A stretch of 64,000 bases of DNA from contig NZ_JAYGHR010000003.1 of the NCBI RefSeq assembly GCF_034932365.1, positions 62,001 through 126,000 on the forward strand. The letters run 5' to 3'. The notes under the pieces were generated by a model that was given only the letters and a program-made list of their open reading frames with translations, was not told the origin of the DNA and made no database searches. The position numbers were made by a program, and so were the translations under genes. Every line of letters begins with the position of its first letter. Positions within the stretch are counted from its first letter, which is position 1. Shown piece by piece: positions 34,918-43,826 of this stretch. The stretch comes from Capilliphycus robustus (GTDB lineage Bacteria; Cyanobacteriota; Cyanobacteriia; Cyanobacteriales; Microcoleaceae).

Positions 34918-37900
34918 TCAACGACTCGGCCAGGGAATTTGTTGCTTTTCAGCCAGTCGTTCAGCAACCGCCGCCGCGCCATATTGGTTTAAGTGGCTCG
35001 GATCAGAGTAATATTCATAGGTTTGCAACCACTCCAAACCCAAATCAATAAAAATCAGCCCCGTTTCGCTCTCCATTTGCTGCATATGTTCTTGAAACTT
35101 TTGTTCATAAGCCATGCGAACAGAGTCAAGATAATCTTGAGTCAGAGGCATATTCACAAAAACAATCTCGACTTGCTGAGACTGCACATATTCCACTAAC
35201 TTTTTCAAAGCGTTCGTTTGAACACCATTGAGTTCAAAGCCTTGATAGTCGCTATCGTAGTAACCCGAGACTTGAGAATACTTCTGATAATAAGTTTTGG
35301 GGTCAAACCGAATAGATAGGGGAAGAAAGCCATTCTTTCCAAGCTGGGGAGTCTCATTCATCGAATAATCTTCTGCATCGGGAACATCTGGAAGCGCTTG
35401 GGGTTGTTGGCTGAGAGTTCTATTATTCACCACGAACAGCAAAAACCGCTTCAGTCGATCTCGTTGAGCATAGGAAGCCGAAATCTCGCTCAATTGTTGA
35501 TCAAACCATTGCTGCACTTGTTTAACTACCGTCGAGGGATTTTGACTCAACTCCCGTAAACTCAACAGCGTTTGCTGGAAATCCGAAGAAGAATTGAGTT
35601 GTCGAGTCGGAATTCTAAACGTTCCTTGAGCAATTTGTTGATATCCGGGTGACGCCGCCAACGCTTCGTAAGTGCGATCGCTACGACCACTATTGAGCGC
35701 CCGCACACCATCGGCGACAATCACTAACTTCGGCAGTTGTTCGTCCGGTAAAATGCGTCGCACTAACAACTCTACCACCTGAGCCGTCGCCCCATTTACC
35801 CCGAAATTAAACACCTTGAGTTGGGGATAACCTTGCTTGAGTAGCGCTTGTTCTAAGACTTCCGGATCAATCCCCCGCAACGCCCGTGAACTCCCCACAA
35901 TCAAAATATCAGGCGGGCGTTTTTCTCGAGCGATGAAATCTTGATAACGAGCCAGTTGTTCATCGAGTTGAGGACTATTAAACGAAGCATACAGCAGTTG
36001 AGACCGTTGACAAGACTCCTGATCCGAAACCGCTTGACAAGCATTTAGTTGAGTCGAACCCTTGTCAGATTTGGAAATAAATTCCGAGCGATTGAAAACC
36101 CCATCCTCCTCGGCAGATGAAGACGGAGAAGCCAGTTGTACAGCAGAAACCTCCTGAGACGTTGAGAGAGTTTCCGCCGGGGTAGAGGGCAAATAAACTT
36201 CTTCAGTCGCCCCATCAAACTGCGGGTTATTTTCCAAAAATTCACCCACCGCCCAGTCGATTTGAACGGCGACTAAGCAGCCTAAAGCACCCCAAACCAA
36301 CGCTAACGCCGTTTTTGAGTATCGAGGCGTTTCCGAGGCATCAACGGGGACGAGAGCGCCAACACGAGTCGTAAACAGTCCAGTGCCGAGTAAGCTCTGT
36401 TGTAGCCTCATCAACAAAAAGAAAAGCGGATCGCTTCTTTGAAGTACAGACTCATTAGCCTCTAGTTCATCAGAGACGAGATCGGGTCGAAACACCAGTC
36501 CATCGGCTTGAGGGATTAAGTCTTCACTCTCAGCTTCAGAAAAAGCATTGACTTGTTCATCGTGGGTTAGAATGCGCTGCGACAACGCCACTCCATAACG
36601 CCACAGGGGATGCTTTTGACCCGCCCGACGGCCATAAATTCGCACTCCGGCAATCTGATCAATCGGATGGCTACGGAGAAATTGCGCTAGAGGCAGGGCA
36701 ACTTTCGACTGAGACGGACAAGTGGGGGCTTCACTCATCACATGAAGCAGTTTTCCTTTGCGAAGCAGCATAACGCTGACTCCGCCTGTGGCTAATTTAC
36801 TATCAAGATCTCGATTAACGAGTTGATTGAGGAGAAAGGTCAGGGCTTCGAGGTTTCCCTGTTGAGCTAAAGTCAGAGGATGGGGTTGTAAATCAGGATA
36901 TTGACTCGCTGGGAGATTTAGCCAATCAATCCAAGCCGGAGAGTCGGGCTGGTTTTTGGGGTTTTGACCCTCAACGCCATAAACCGTTGCAGCCAGAATG
37001 CCTTGAGGGGCAAGGGTTTCTAGGATGGGGGCGATCGCTGCCATCACCTTTTGTTTGGGGGCAGGGCGTTTACTGGATTTTTCGGCGGGAAGGTTTTCGG
37101 CAGTTAGAGTTTCACAAAATAGATGCAGAGTAGATTCTTTGAGAGTGGCGCGAACTTTGACATTTAACGCCTCTAATTTTTGATTGAGGAGACGAGCGAT
37201 CGCCGCCTCAGAACCCCAACGCGCCCAATTTTTGAGGATTTGTAACGGCGGGGTGAGATCAATTCGCAGCATCCAGTCGGGCGTGGGTTCTCCCTGAACT
37301 TGCAGCAAAATACAAGCATCTCTAAAGTTTTCAAGCTGCAATTGTCGCAAGCGTTGGGCGATCGGTTCAGCCAACAGGGAGGGATCAGGACTATAAGCCG
37401 ACTCACAGCGCACCCACAACCGTCGCGTTAAGGGTGGGTTGAGGGATTCTGTTGGGGGAGAGGGACGGCGTTTTTTGGAGATTTCTTTAACGCTGACTTT
37501 GACGCTGACTCCCAAACTGCCGAGAATTTCACTGAGATAACTGGCGATCGCATCGGGATGACCCCGACGGGCTAGGGTTTCAGTCGAAACCGTGAGGGGA
37601 GCGCTAGGCGTTTCTATTTCACTGGGTTTTGTTTGGGTTGCAGTTGCTCTTGAGTTGGGTACAGTTGAGCTAAAAGAGTGATGTTCTGAGCTATCCTGGC
37701 TTGAGGTGAGCAAGTCTGAGGGGATTGTCGAAGTTTTTCGTTTACCGTTGCTGCCCAAGGGGGGAGAATCACTAATCTGACGCGGTGATTGATGGGGTTC
37801 TGCAACGGTTGTTTCTGGGGGGGTAGGCGTTGGGAAAACCGTCTCGAACTCTTGGAGTTCGTTGGGTTTTGAGTTTTCCTCGAAGACTGACTCGGGTTCG

Positions 37901-38340
37901 GTTTCTGTTGCAAGTTCGGTTGCTTCTATCGATTCAACAGCATGATTATTCGGGCTACGATGAGTGAAAATTCCGCTCAGTGTTTCCAAGACTGATTTTC
38001 GCCCAATCGCCGAAGCTTGGGAAGCCTCTTGCGCCTCCTCTGTCACCTTTTGAGGATTATATTCCAGTTTTACCGTCCACTCCGGGCGTTTAGCCTCGGG
38101 TAGACGCCCACAGAGAAACACCTTGTAAACGGTTGGGGCATCAGCAGGGAGTAACTTCTCCAGGTTGGTTTGTGCCAGTGCTGCCGAAAACTGAGACACC
38201 GCTATTTTTTCGCTCGGACAGGGTGAGGCTTCACACAAGACATGGAGGTGATTGCCCCGCAAACGAACTTGCACCCGAACCTCTGACAGTCCGATTGCTT
38301 TTTCTGTCCATTGTGTTAGTGTTGACCAATCTTTCGCCAA
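34918..38340 (-). CDS. DUF1574 protein: SGNH-like C-terminus behind four repeated N-terminal domains
   Basis: 1140 residues. The N-terminal half contains about four copies of a domain of around 100 residues with cores like RVQVRLRGNHLHVLCEASPC, LWVRCESAYSPD, TLHLFCETL and KLLHVMSEAPTCPS. A single membrane segment (LALVWGALGCLVAVQIDWAV) lies near residue 680. The C-terminal part is SGNH-like: PDILIVGSSRALRG near 813 and DPSHLNQYG near 1117, giving Ser and Asp/His candidates. DUF1574 is cyanobacterial and of unknown function. Topology suggests the repeats in the cytosol and the SGNH part outside. Starts at ATG 38340. Confidence 0.88.
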   Translation of the reverse strand: MAKDWSTLTQWTEKAIGLSEVRVQVRLRGNHLHVLCEASPCPSEKIAVSQFSAALAQTNLEKLLPADAPTVYKVFLCGRLPEAKRPEWTVKLEYNPQKVTEEAQEASQASAIGRKSVLETLSGIFTHRSPNNHAVESIEATELATETEPESVFEENSKPNELQEFETVFPTPTPPETTVAEPHQSPRQISDSPPLGSNGKRKTSTIPSDLLTSSQDSSEHHSFSSTVPNSRATATQTKPSEIETPSAPLTVSTETLARRGHPDAIASYLSEILGSLGVSVKVSVKEISKKRRPSPPTESLNPPLTRRLWVRCESAYSPDPSLLAEPIAQRLRQLQLENFRDACILLQVQGEPTPDWMLRIDLTPPLQILKNWARWGSEAAIARLLNQKLEALNVKVRATLKESTLHLFCETLTAENLPAEKSSKRPAPKQKVMAAIAPILETLAPQGILAATVYGVEGQNPKNQPDSPAWIDWLNLPASQYPDLQPHPLTLAQQGNLEALTFLLNQLVNRDLDSKLATGGVSVMLLRKGKLLHVMSEAPTCPSQSKVALPLAQFLRSHPIDQIAGVRIYGRRAGQKHPLWRYGVALSQRILTHDEQVNAFSEAESEDLIPQADGLVFRPDLVSDELEANESVLQRSDPLFFLLMRLQQSLLGTGLFTTRVGALVPVDASETPRYSKTALALVWGALGCLVAVQIDWAVGEFLENNPQFDGATEEVYLPSTPAETLSTSQEVSAVQLASPSSSAEEDGVFNRSEFISKSDKGSTQLNACQAVSDQESCQRSQLLYASFNSPQLDEQLARYQDFIAREKRPPDILIVGSSRALRGIDPEVLEQALLKQGYPQLKVFNFGVNGATAQVVELLVRRILPDEQLPKLVIVADGVRALNSGRSDRTYEALAASPGYQQIAQGTFRIPTRQLNSSSDFQQTLLSLRELSQNPSTVVKQVQQWFDQQLSEISASYAQRDRLKRFLLFVVNNRTLSQQPQALPDVPDAEDYSMNETPQLGKNGFLPLSIRFDPKTYYQKYSQVSGYYDSDYQGFELNGVQTNALKKLVEYVQSQQVEIVFVNMPLTQDYLDSVRMAYEQKFQEHMQQMESETGLIFIDLGLEWLQTYEYYSDPSHLNQYGAAAVAERLAEKQQIPWPSR

Positions 38341-38695
38341 GACGCTCCCAATTGTATTAAACTCAACCCACGATTTTTTCTTTAGATGATACCCTGCTAC
38401 AGGTGAGAGTTGTAGATCTCAATTGCATTCTCAATTCGGGTTTGGCAGTGCAGCTCTTTGAGTTGATTGATCCGCCGTCCTGCCGCAGAGACTCCATCAA
38501 TTGGGTTCACCCAGCACCGCACTTGAGCAACCGACACTCTACCGAGTCCATTTTGACATAATTGAGGGCGAGGTTGTCGAGGGAGGCGGGTTCCCAACTG
38601 ATTCCCTGATGTCGGCTCCCTCAGCCCGATGGGATGAAAAATCTACTGTTAAAATTAATAGCAAAGAAATTTGTTAATGATCAGAGGAAATCGCT
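38341..38695. other. Intergenic region, no secure gene
   Basis: 355 bases upstream of the DUF1574 gene and of a small plus-strand gene. A minus-strand frame (38397-38597) has protein-like composition (SAAGRRINQLKELHCQTRIE) but only a TTG start and no ribosome site; it is left uncalled. Confidence 0.4.
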
Positions 38696-38926
38696 ATGCA
38701 GTCTCGTTGGGAAAAACCATCTGAAGCTTCGAGTTCTAATACTCATGGGTTTAAACTTCCGTCCGACTTGCTCTTGAGTGTGACAACTTCACCCTTTATA
38801 CTGCTCCTGATTGGAAGTAAAGTTGTATCCGATACGATTTTAGAGATGAGTCGCAGTAGCGAAGCGGTCTTTCAGGGCGATCGCCTTCCTGTTCTCAATT
38901 TTCCCCATCAGACCCGTCAACAGTAG
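38696..38926 (+). CDS. Small membrane-associated protein, conserved type
   Basis: 76 residues with a good ribosome site (GAGGA 8 bases before the ATG). One hydrophobic stretch (TTSPFILLLIGSKVVSDTI) is flanked by polar ends, so it may be membrane-bound. The composition and phrase RWEKPSEASSSNTHGF look like a conserved cyanobacterial small protein, but I cannot name it. It lies 238 bases before ppc in the same orientation. Confidence 0.6.
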   Translation: MQSRWEKPSEASSSNTHGFKLPSDLLLSVTTSPFILLLIGSKVVSDTILEMSRSSEAVFQGDRLPVLNFPHQTRQQ

Positions 38927-39164
38927 ACAGTTTACAGGAATCAGTCACCCGTTTTTTTCGGTTGCAATTCCCGCCTTTTGATAGGTCCCCTGTCCCCTAA
39001 TCACTGGTGACTGATAACTCTAAAGGCGGTTCTCAATCCTCAAAAAATCATTAAATCTTGACAAGATTAATCCAAAACTTAGAAATTAAACCTTAAAAGT
39101 CTATGATTTTCGGGAGGTTAAGCCATACAATAAAGGATAATCTTGCCAAACAGGAACAGGCCCT

Positions 39165-42100
39165 ATGAGTTCACTGCTCCACCCTTCAGATCAGGTCTCT
39201 AACAAAGTTGTTTCATCTAATGGTACTTTAAGTGATTCCGATATATTATTGCGGAATCGTCTCAAAATAGTAGAAGATTTGTGGGAGTCAGTCCTGCGTC
39301 AAGAGTGCGGTCAAGAATTAGTCGATTTACTCAAGCAGATGCGCTCGATGACCTCTCCAGAGGGACAAGCATCTCACTTTCAAGAGTCAAACGTTTCCCA
39401 ACTAATTGAACAGCTCGATATCAATGAATCGATTCGGGCGTCTCGCGCTTTTGCCCTGTACTTCCAGCTCATTAACATCGTTGAACAACATTACGAACAA
39501 CGTGAGCAACAACTAGCTTATACTAAAGGTCTATCGACCGAAAAGCAACTGCTGATCCCCAAAGATCAAAAAAATTCAACCTTTGAAACTCGCAATCAAC
39601 GGTTCTCAGACGAACGAGAATATCCGCTCAATCTTTCCGATATCTCGACCCAATATCAAGCCGGACAGGAATTAGCAACCTTTCATCACCTGTTCCCGAT
39701 GTTGCGATGTTTAAACGTTCCCTCCCAACAAATCCAAAGATTAATTGATCGCCTCGATGTTCGCTTGGTGTTTACCGCCCATCCCACCGAAATTGTACGC
39801 CATACCATCCGCACGAAACAACGCCGCATTGCTAAAGTTTTACAACAACTGGATCAAGTCGATCTCAATGTCAGAGGAGTCAGCGAAAATCTAATCGATC
39901 AAGCCTCAACCCTCTCCTCCTGGACAGATGAACTCTACGATCAACTGACGGAAGAAATACGCCTGTGGTGGCGTACTGACGAACTCCATCAGTTTAAACC
40001 CACAGTTCTCGATGAAGTAGACTACACCCTACATTACTTCCAAGAAGTTTTGTTTGATGCCATTCCCCAACTCTATCAACGCATCAAACACGCCCTAAAC
40101 GCCTCCTTCCCCTACCTAAAGCCTCCTAGATACGATTTTTGCAAATTTGGTTCTTGGGTGGGAGCTGATCGCGATGGAAACCCCTCTGTGACTCCAGAAG
40201 TGACCTGGCGAACCGCTTGCTATCAACGGCATTTAGTCCTGGAAAAATACATCTGTGCAGTTCAAGCCCTCAACGGGCTGTTAAGTTTATCGCTACACTG
40301 GAGTGATGTCCTGCCGGAATTACTCGAGTCCCTCGATCGCGATCGCACACAAATCCCGGAAATCTACGATCAACTCGCCATCCGCTATCGCCAAGAACCC
40401 TATCGTCTGAAATTAGCCTACGTTCAAAAACGACTCGAAAATACTCGCGATCGCAACTGGCGGCTTTACAATAGCGATGATGTGACCCTAGAGCGGGAAA
40501 AACTTCTCAGTCCTGAGAAAAATGCGGGTAGTTTTTACCAGTCAGGCGGGGAATTCCTGGAAGAACTCACCCTGATTCAGCGCAATTTACACGAAACAGG
40601 CATCGATTGTCGCGATCTGGAAAATCTCCTCTGTCAAGTGGAAATTTACGGGTTCTCCCTCGCTCGTCTGGATATGCGTCAGGAGTCGTCCGTTCACTCC
40701 AACGCCCTGAGTGAAATTGCAGAATATCTACAAATCCTACCCAAATCTTACAACGAACTCTCCGAAGCTGAACGCTCCCTGTGGCTGTCTACCGAACTTC
40801 AAACTCGTCGTCCTCTGATTCCTTCTGAACTTCCCTTTTCCGAGAAAACCTGCGAAACCATTCAAACCTTCCGCACGATGCGGGATCTCCAACGGGAATT
40901 CGGCGCTGAGATCTGTCAAACTTATATTATCAGTATGAGTCACGAAGTCAGTGACCTACTAGAAGTTTTACTCCTGGCGAAAGAAGCTGGACTTTATGAC
41001 CCCGCTACCGGAATTGCCAATCTCCTGGTGGTGCCGCTATTTGAAACCGTCGAAGATCTCAAATGCGCTCCGATTGTGATGAACGATTTGTTCGATTTAC
41101 CCCTGTATCGCGCCATGCTAGCTGGAGGTTACGAACATTATCAGCACAACTCTAAAGATACGGATCGCTCCCTCCAAGAGATTATGTTGGGCTACTCCGA
41201 TAGTAACAAGGATTCCGGGTTCTTAAGTAGTAACTGGGAAATTCACAAAGCCCAAAAAGCCCTACAAAAAGTCGCAGAGTCCTACAACGTTAATCTTCGC
41301 ATCTTCCACGGTCGGGGCGGTTCAGTCGGACGCGGAGGCGGTCCTGCTTACAAAGCGATTTTATCTCAACCCGGTAAGAGTATTAGCGGTCGGATTAAGA
41401 TTACTGAACAAGGGGAAGTCCTCGCCTCGAAATATTCTCTAGCTGAGTTGGCGCTTTATAATCTTGAAAGCGTCTCGACCGCAGTGATCCAAGCCAGCCT
41501 CCTGCATACAGGGTTTGATGAGATTGAACCTTGGAATCAGATCATGGAAGAATTATCCGTGAAATCGCGATCGCATTATCGCGCCTTGATCTACGAACAA
41601 CCTGATTTAGTCGAGTTTTTTGATCAAGTCACTCCCATTCAAGAAATTAGCCAACTGCAAATTAGTTCTCGTCCGTCTCGACGTCAGGGAGACAAGAAAA
41701 AGGATATTTCGGGTTTAAGAGCCATTCCTTGGGTGTTTAGCTGGACTCAAAGCCGTTTTCTACTCCCCTCCTGGTACGGTGTGGGTGCGGCGTTACAAGA
41801 ATTTGTCCAAAAAGCACCGGAAGAACATATCAAACTGTTGCGTTACTTCTACTACAAATGGCCGTTTTTCCGCACGACGATCTCTAAGGTGGAAATGACC
41901 CTGGCTAAAGTCGATATGCAAATGGCTCACCACTATGTTAAAGAGTTGAGTGATCGAGAAAATCTTGAACGGTTTGAAGCATTGTACGAACAAATTGCTC
42001 AGGAATTTCACCTGACCCGTCAACTGGTTCTACAAATTACCGAACATGAACGCTTATTAGATGGCGATCCCACCTTGCAACGTTCAGTACAGTTACGCAA

Positions 42101-42275
42101 TGGTACAATTATTCCCTTGGGTTTGCTACAAGTGGCTCTATTAAAGCGTTTACGTCAGCATGGAGTTGCCAGTGCGCCGGGAGTGATTCATTCCCGCTAT
42201 AGCAAGGGTGAACTGTTACGCGGTGCGTTGCTTACGATTAATGGAATTGCCGCCGGAATGCGAAATACAGGCTGA
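39165..42275 (+). CDS. ppc: Phosphoenolpyruvate carboxylase
   Basis: Adds bicarbonate to PEP to give oxaloacetate, feeding the TCA branch and amino-acid synthesis in the cytosol. The 1036 residues fit the long cyanobacterial form. Catalytic blocks: VFTAHPTEIVRHT with His206, GADRDGNPSVTPEVT, GYSDSNKDSGFL, FHGRGGSVGRGGGP at about 715-728, and the C-terminal GIAAGMRNTG. An N-terminal extension of about 60 residues is typical of cyanobacteria. Start ATG 39165. It is alone on its strand, followed by a palindromic repeat. Secure. Confidence 0.98.
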   Translation: MSSLLHPSDQVSNKVVSSNGTLSDSDILLRNRLKIVEDLWESVLRQECGQELVDLLKQMRSMTSPEGQASHFQESNVSQLIEQLDINESIRASRAFALYFQLINIVEQHYEQREQQLAYTKGLSTEKQLLIPKDQKNSTFETRNQRFSDEREYPLNLSDISTQYQAGQELATFHHLFPMLRCLNVPSQQIQRLIDRLDVRLVFTAHPTEIVRHTIRTKQRRIAKVLQQLDQVDLNVRGVSENLIDQASTLSSWTDELYDQLTEEIRLWWRTDELHQFKPTVLDEVDYTLHYFQEVLFDAIPQLYQRIKHALNASFPYLKPPRYDFCKFGSWVGADRDGNPSVTPEVTWRTACYQRHLVLEKYICAVQALNGLLSLSLHWSDVLPELLESLDRDRTQIPEIYDQLAIRYRQEPYRLKLAYVQKRLENTRDRNWRLYNSDDVTLEREKLLSPEKNAGSFYQSGGEFLEELTLIQRNLHETGIDCRDLENLLCQVEIYGFSLARLDMRQESSVHSNALSEIAEYLQILPKSYNELSEAERSLWLSTELQTRRPLIPSELPFSEKTCETIQTFRTMRDLQREFGAEICQTYIISMSHEVSDLLEVLLLAKEAGLYDPATGIANLLVVPLFETVEDLKCAPIVMNDLFDLPLYRAMLAGGYEHYQHNSKDTDRSLQEIMLGYSDSNKDSGFLSSNWEIHKAQKALQKVAESYNVNLRIFHGRGGSVGRGGGPAYKAILSQPGKSISGRIKITEQGEVLASKYSLAELALYNLESVSTAVIQASLLHTGFDEIEPWNQIMEELSVKSRSHYRALIYEQPDLVEFFDQVTPIQEISQLQISSRPSRRQGDKKKDISGLRAIPWVFSWTQSRFLLPSWYGVGAALQEFVQKAPEEHIKLLRYFYYKWPFFRTTISKVEMTLAKVDMQMAHHYVKELSDRENLERFEALYEQIAQEFHLTRQLVLQITEHERLLDGDPTLQRSVQLRNGTIIPLGLLQVALLKRLRQHGVASAPGVIHSRYSKGELLRGALLTINGIAAGMRNTG

Positions 42276-42372
42276 TTTCAGTCAACAGTAAACAGTTGTC
42301 ACTTAAACTTAGTCCTATGGGCTAGGACTTTGATTTGGAGACAGGATTTTAACTGATGGTCTGTTGAGTTGA

Positions 42373-42431
42373 GGGCGGGTTTAGATGGATTGTTTGCAAC
42401 AAACATAGATTGTTGCGGAACCCGCCCCTAC
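42373..42431. repeat. GGGCGGGTT / AACCCGCCC palindromic repeat
   Basis: GGGCGGGTTTAGATGG on the left, GAACCCGCCCCTAC on the right, with CAACAAACATAG in the loop. Same family as 5259-5400 and 25056-25113. The rest of 42276-42611 holds no gene. Confidence 0.65.
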
Positions 42432-42611
42432 ATCACTGTCCCCTGTAACCTATTCCCTAATTTTCTTGCGAGAGCGGGAAAAACGTGTTATTGATAAGAG
42501 TGATCAAGCTGGAGTGAAAGCGTATCGATATCGGTACAGGGACATTTCGTTGGTCTTCTGCACAAAAGCTAATAACCATTAGAAATTCAGTAGACTGAGC
42601 AATCATTATTC

Positions 42612-43217
42612 ATGTATTCAAAACGGGTTCCACTCAATATACCTAGTGGCTGGGCGATCATTCATAATACTTTCGGAGATGAAGATCCATTAATTCGAGA
42701 GGGTTGGATTGTCAATTCTCACTTTTACAATGAAAATTTACTCTTAATTCAGCCGATCAGGTTTGAGGGAACAAGTTCAACAATTGATCCGCAGGGCGAT
42801 CGTTTGAAACTGGGTTGGTTTCCTCAAGGGAACCCTCACGGTTGCTATCGGTTGACTTTGGAGAAGGGAGACGTGGAAACTCCTATTTTTCAGTATGAGT
42901 CGAGAGAACGTGAAACTATTCGTCGAGTGATTGAACGCTGTTTTCAATTAATCACGGAAGGGGTTCAAGCCGAAGAGATCGAAAAAGAAATTAAAGCCGA
43001 TGCAAAAAGCATTGAAAAAAATAACCGTATCTTTTCGGGAACTCGCAAACGAATATTTGACAGCAAGGAATCTCCAGAAAAGAAAAATAGACTCACTTAC
43101 AGTCAAGTTGGTTTTTATTGGCCAGTTTACTATGAAGTGAGTAATATGATCTACCTTGAACCGAAGTCGAATAAGGTGAAAGATGATATGCTAGCACCGG
43201 ACAATAAAAAAATTTGA
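42612..43217 (+). CDS. Conserved protein of unknown function
   Basis: 201 residues, soluble, no recognised domain. It begins MYSKRVPLNIPSGWAIIHNT, has an aromatic beta-rich first half (LIREGWIVNSHFYNENLLLI) and a strongly charged helical second half (AEEIEKEIKADAKSIEKNNR) followed by SQVGFYWPVYYEVSNMIYLE. Followed 52 bases later by a YbjN-like gene in the same direction; the two probably form an operon. I do not recognise it further. Confidence 0.7.
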   Translation: MYSKRVPLNIPSGWAIIHNTFGDEDPLIREGWIVNSHFYNENLLLIQPIRFEGTSSTIDPQGDRLKLGWFPQGNPHGCYRLTLEKGDVETPIFQYESRERETIRRVIERCFQLITEGVQAEEIEKEIKADAKSIEKNNRIFSGTRKRIFDSKESPEKKNRLTYSQVGFYWPVYYEVSNMIYLEPKSNKVKDDMLAPDNKKI

Positions 43218-43268
43218 ATTCCTTGTTTAAACCAACAGTAAGAAGGGTTTTAGGAGATAGATAGAATT

Positions 43269-43772
43269 ATGATTGCTTCAGAACAAAATCCAGAAATAGT
43301 CTCGAAGGAAGAGTTGACAGACAAACCTTTGTTTGATACCCTGCTCGAGTTCTTTGATGAAGATGGTTGGGTCTTTAAAGAGATTGAACATCGCCGGGTT
43401 TTAGCATTAGGAATAGAAGGGAAAAATGGCAGATTTGACTGCTACATGATCGCCCGTGAAGAAGAAAAACAACTGAGTGTCTATTCGGTTTTTCCGGTGA
43501 AAGTCCCTGACCACAAACGCTATAGCATAGCAACCTTTCTGACGATGATAAATTATGGGATTGTCATCGGCAACTTTGAAATGAATTTCTATGATGGAGA
43601 GATTCGCTATAAAACCAGTTTAGATGTCGAAGGCGATCGCCTCTCCTCAACCTTGGTGAAGCACTTAGTCTACTCGAATGTGACGAGCATGGATAAATAT
43701 TTACCGGGGATTATGTCAGTCATCTTTGGGAATTTATCGCCTGAAGAAGTTATTTCTCGGGTGGAAAACTAA
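43269..43772 (+). CDS. YbjN-domain protein
   Basis: 167 residues with the YbjN pattern: an acidic start (FDTLLEFFDEDGWVFKEIE), the strand NGRFDCYMIAREEEKQL, the helix YSIATFLTMINYGIVIGNFE and DGEIRYKTSLDVEG. YbjN family members are small cytosolic proteins with an alpha/beta fold resembling type III secretion chaperones, and often act as suppressors or modulators of protein stability; function here is unknown. Probably co-transcribed with the preceding gene. Confidence 0.82.
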   Translation: MIASEQNPEIVSKEELTDKPLFDTLLEFFDEDGWVFKEIEHRRVLALGIEGKNGRFDCYMIAREEEKQLSVYSVFPVKVPDHKRYSIATFLTMINYGIVIGNFEMNFYDGEIRYKTSLDVEGDRLSSTLVKHLVYSNVTSMDKYLPGIMSVIFGNLSPEEVISRVEN

Positions 43773-43826
43773 GAGATAAAAAGACAGACAAGCAGGGAGT
43801 TGGGTTAGGTAAAAACCCCTCTCTGT

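Noticed and set aside
38397..38597. 66-codon minus-strand frame ending ...IENAIEIYNSHL
   Set aside because: Protein-like composition in its second half, but only a TTG start, no ribosome site and no recognised family. Left out, though a decayed gene cannot be excluded.
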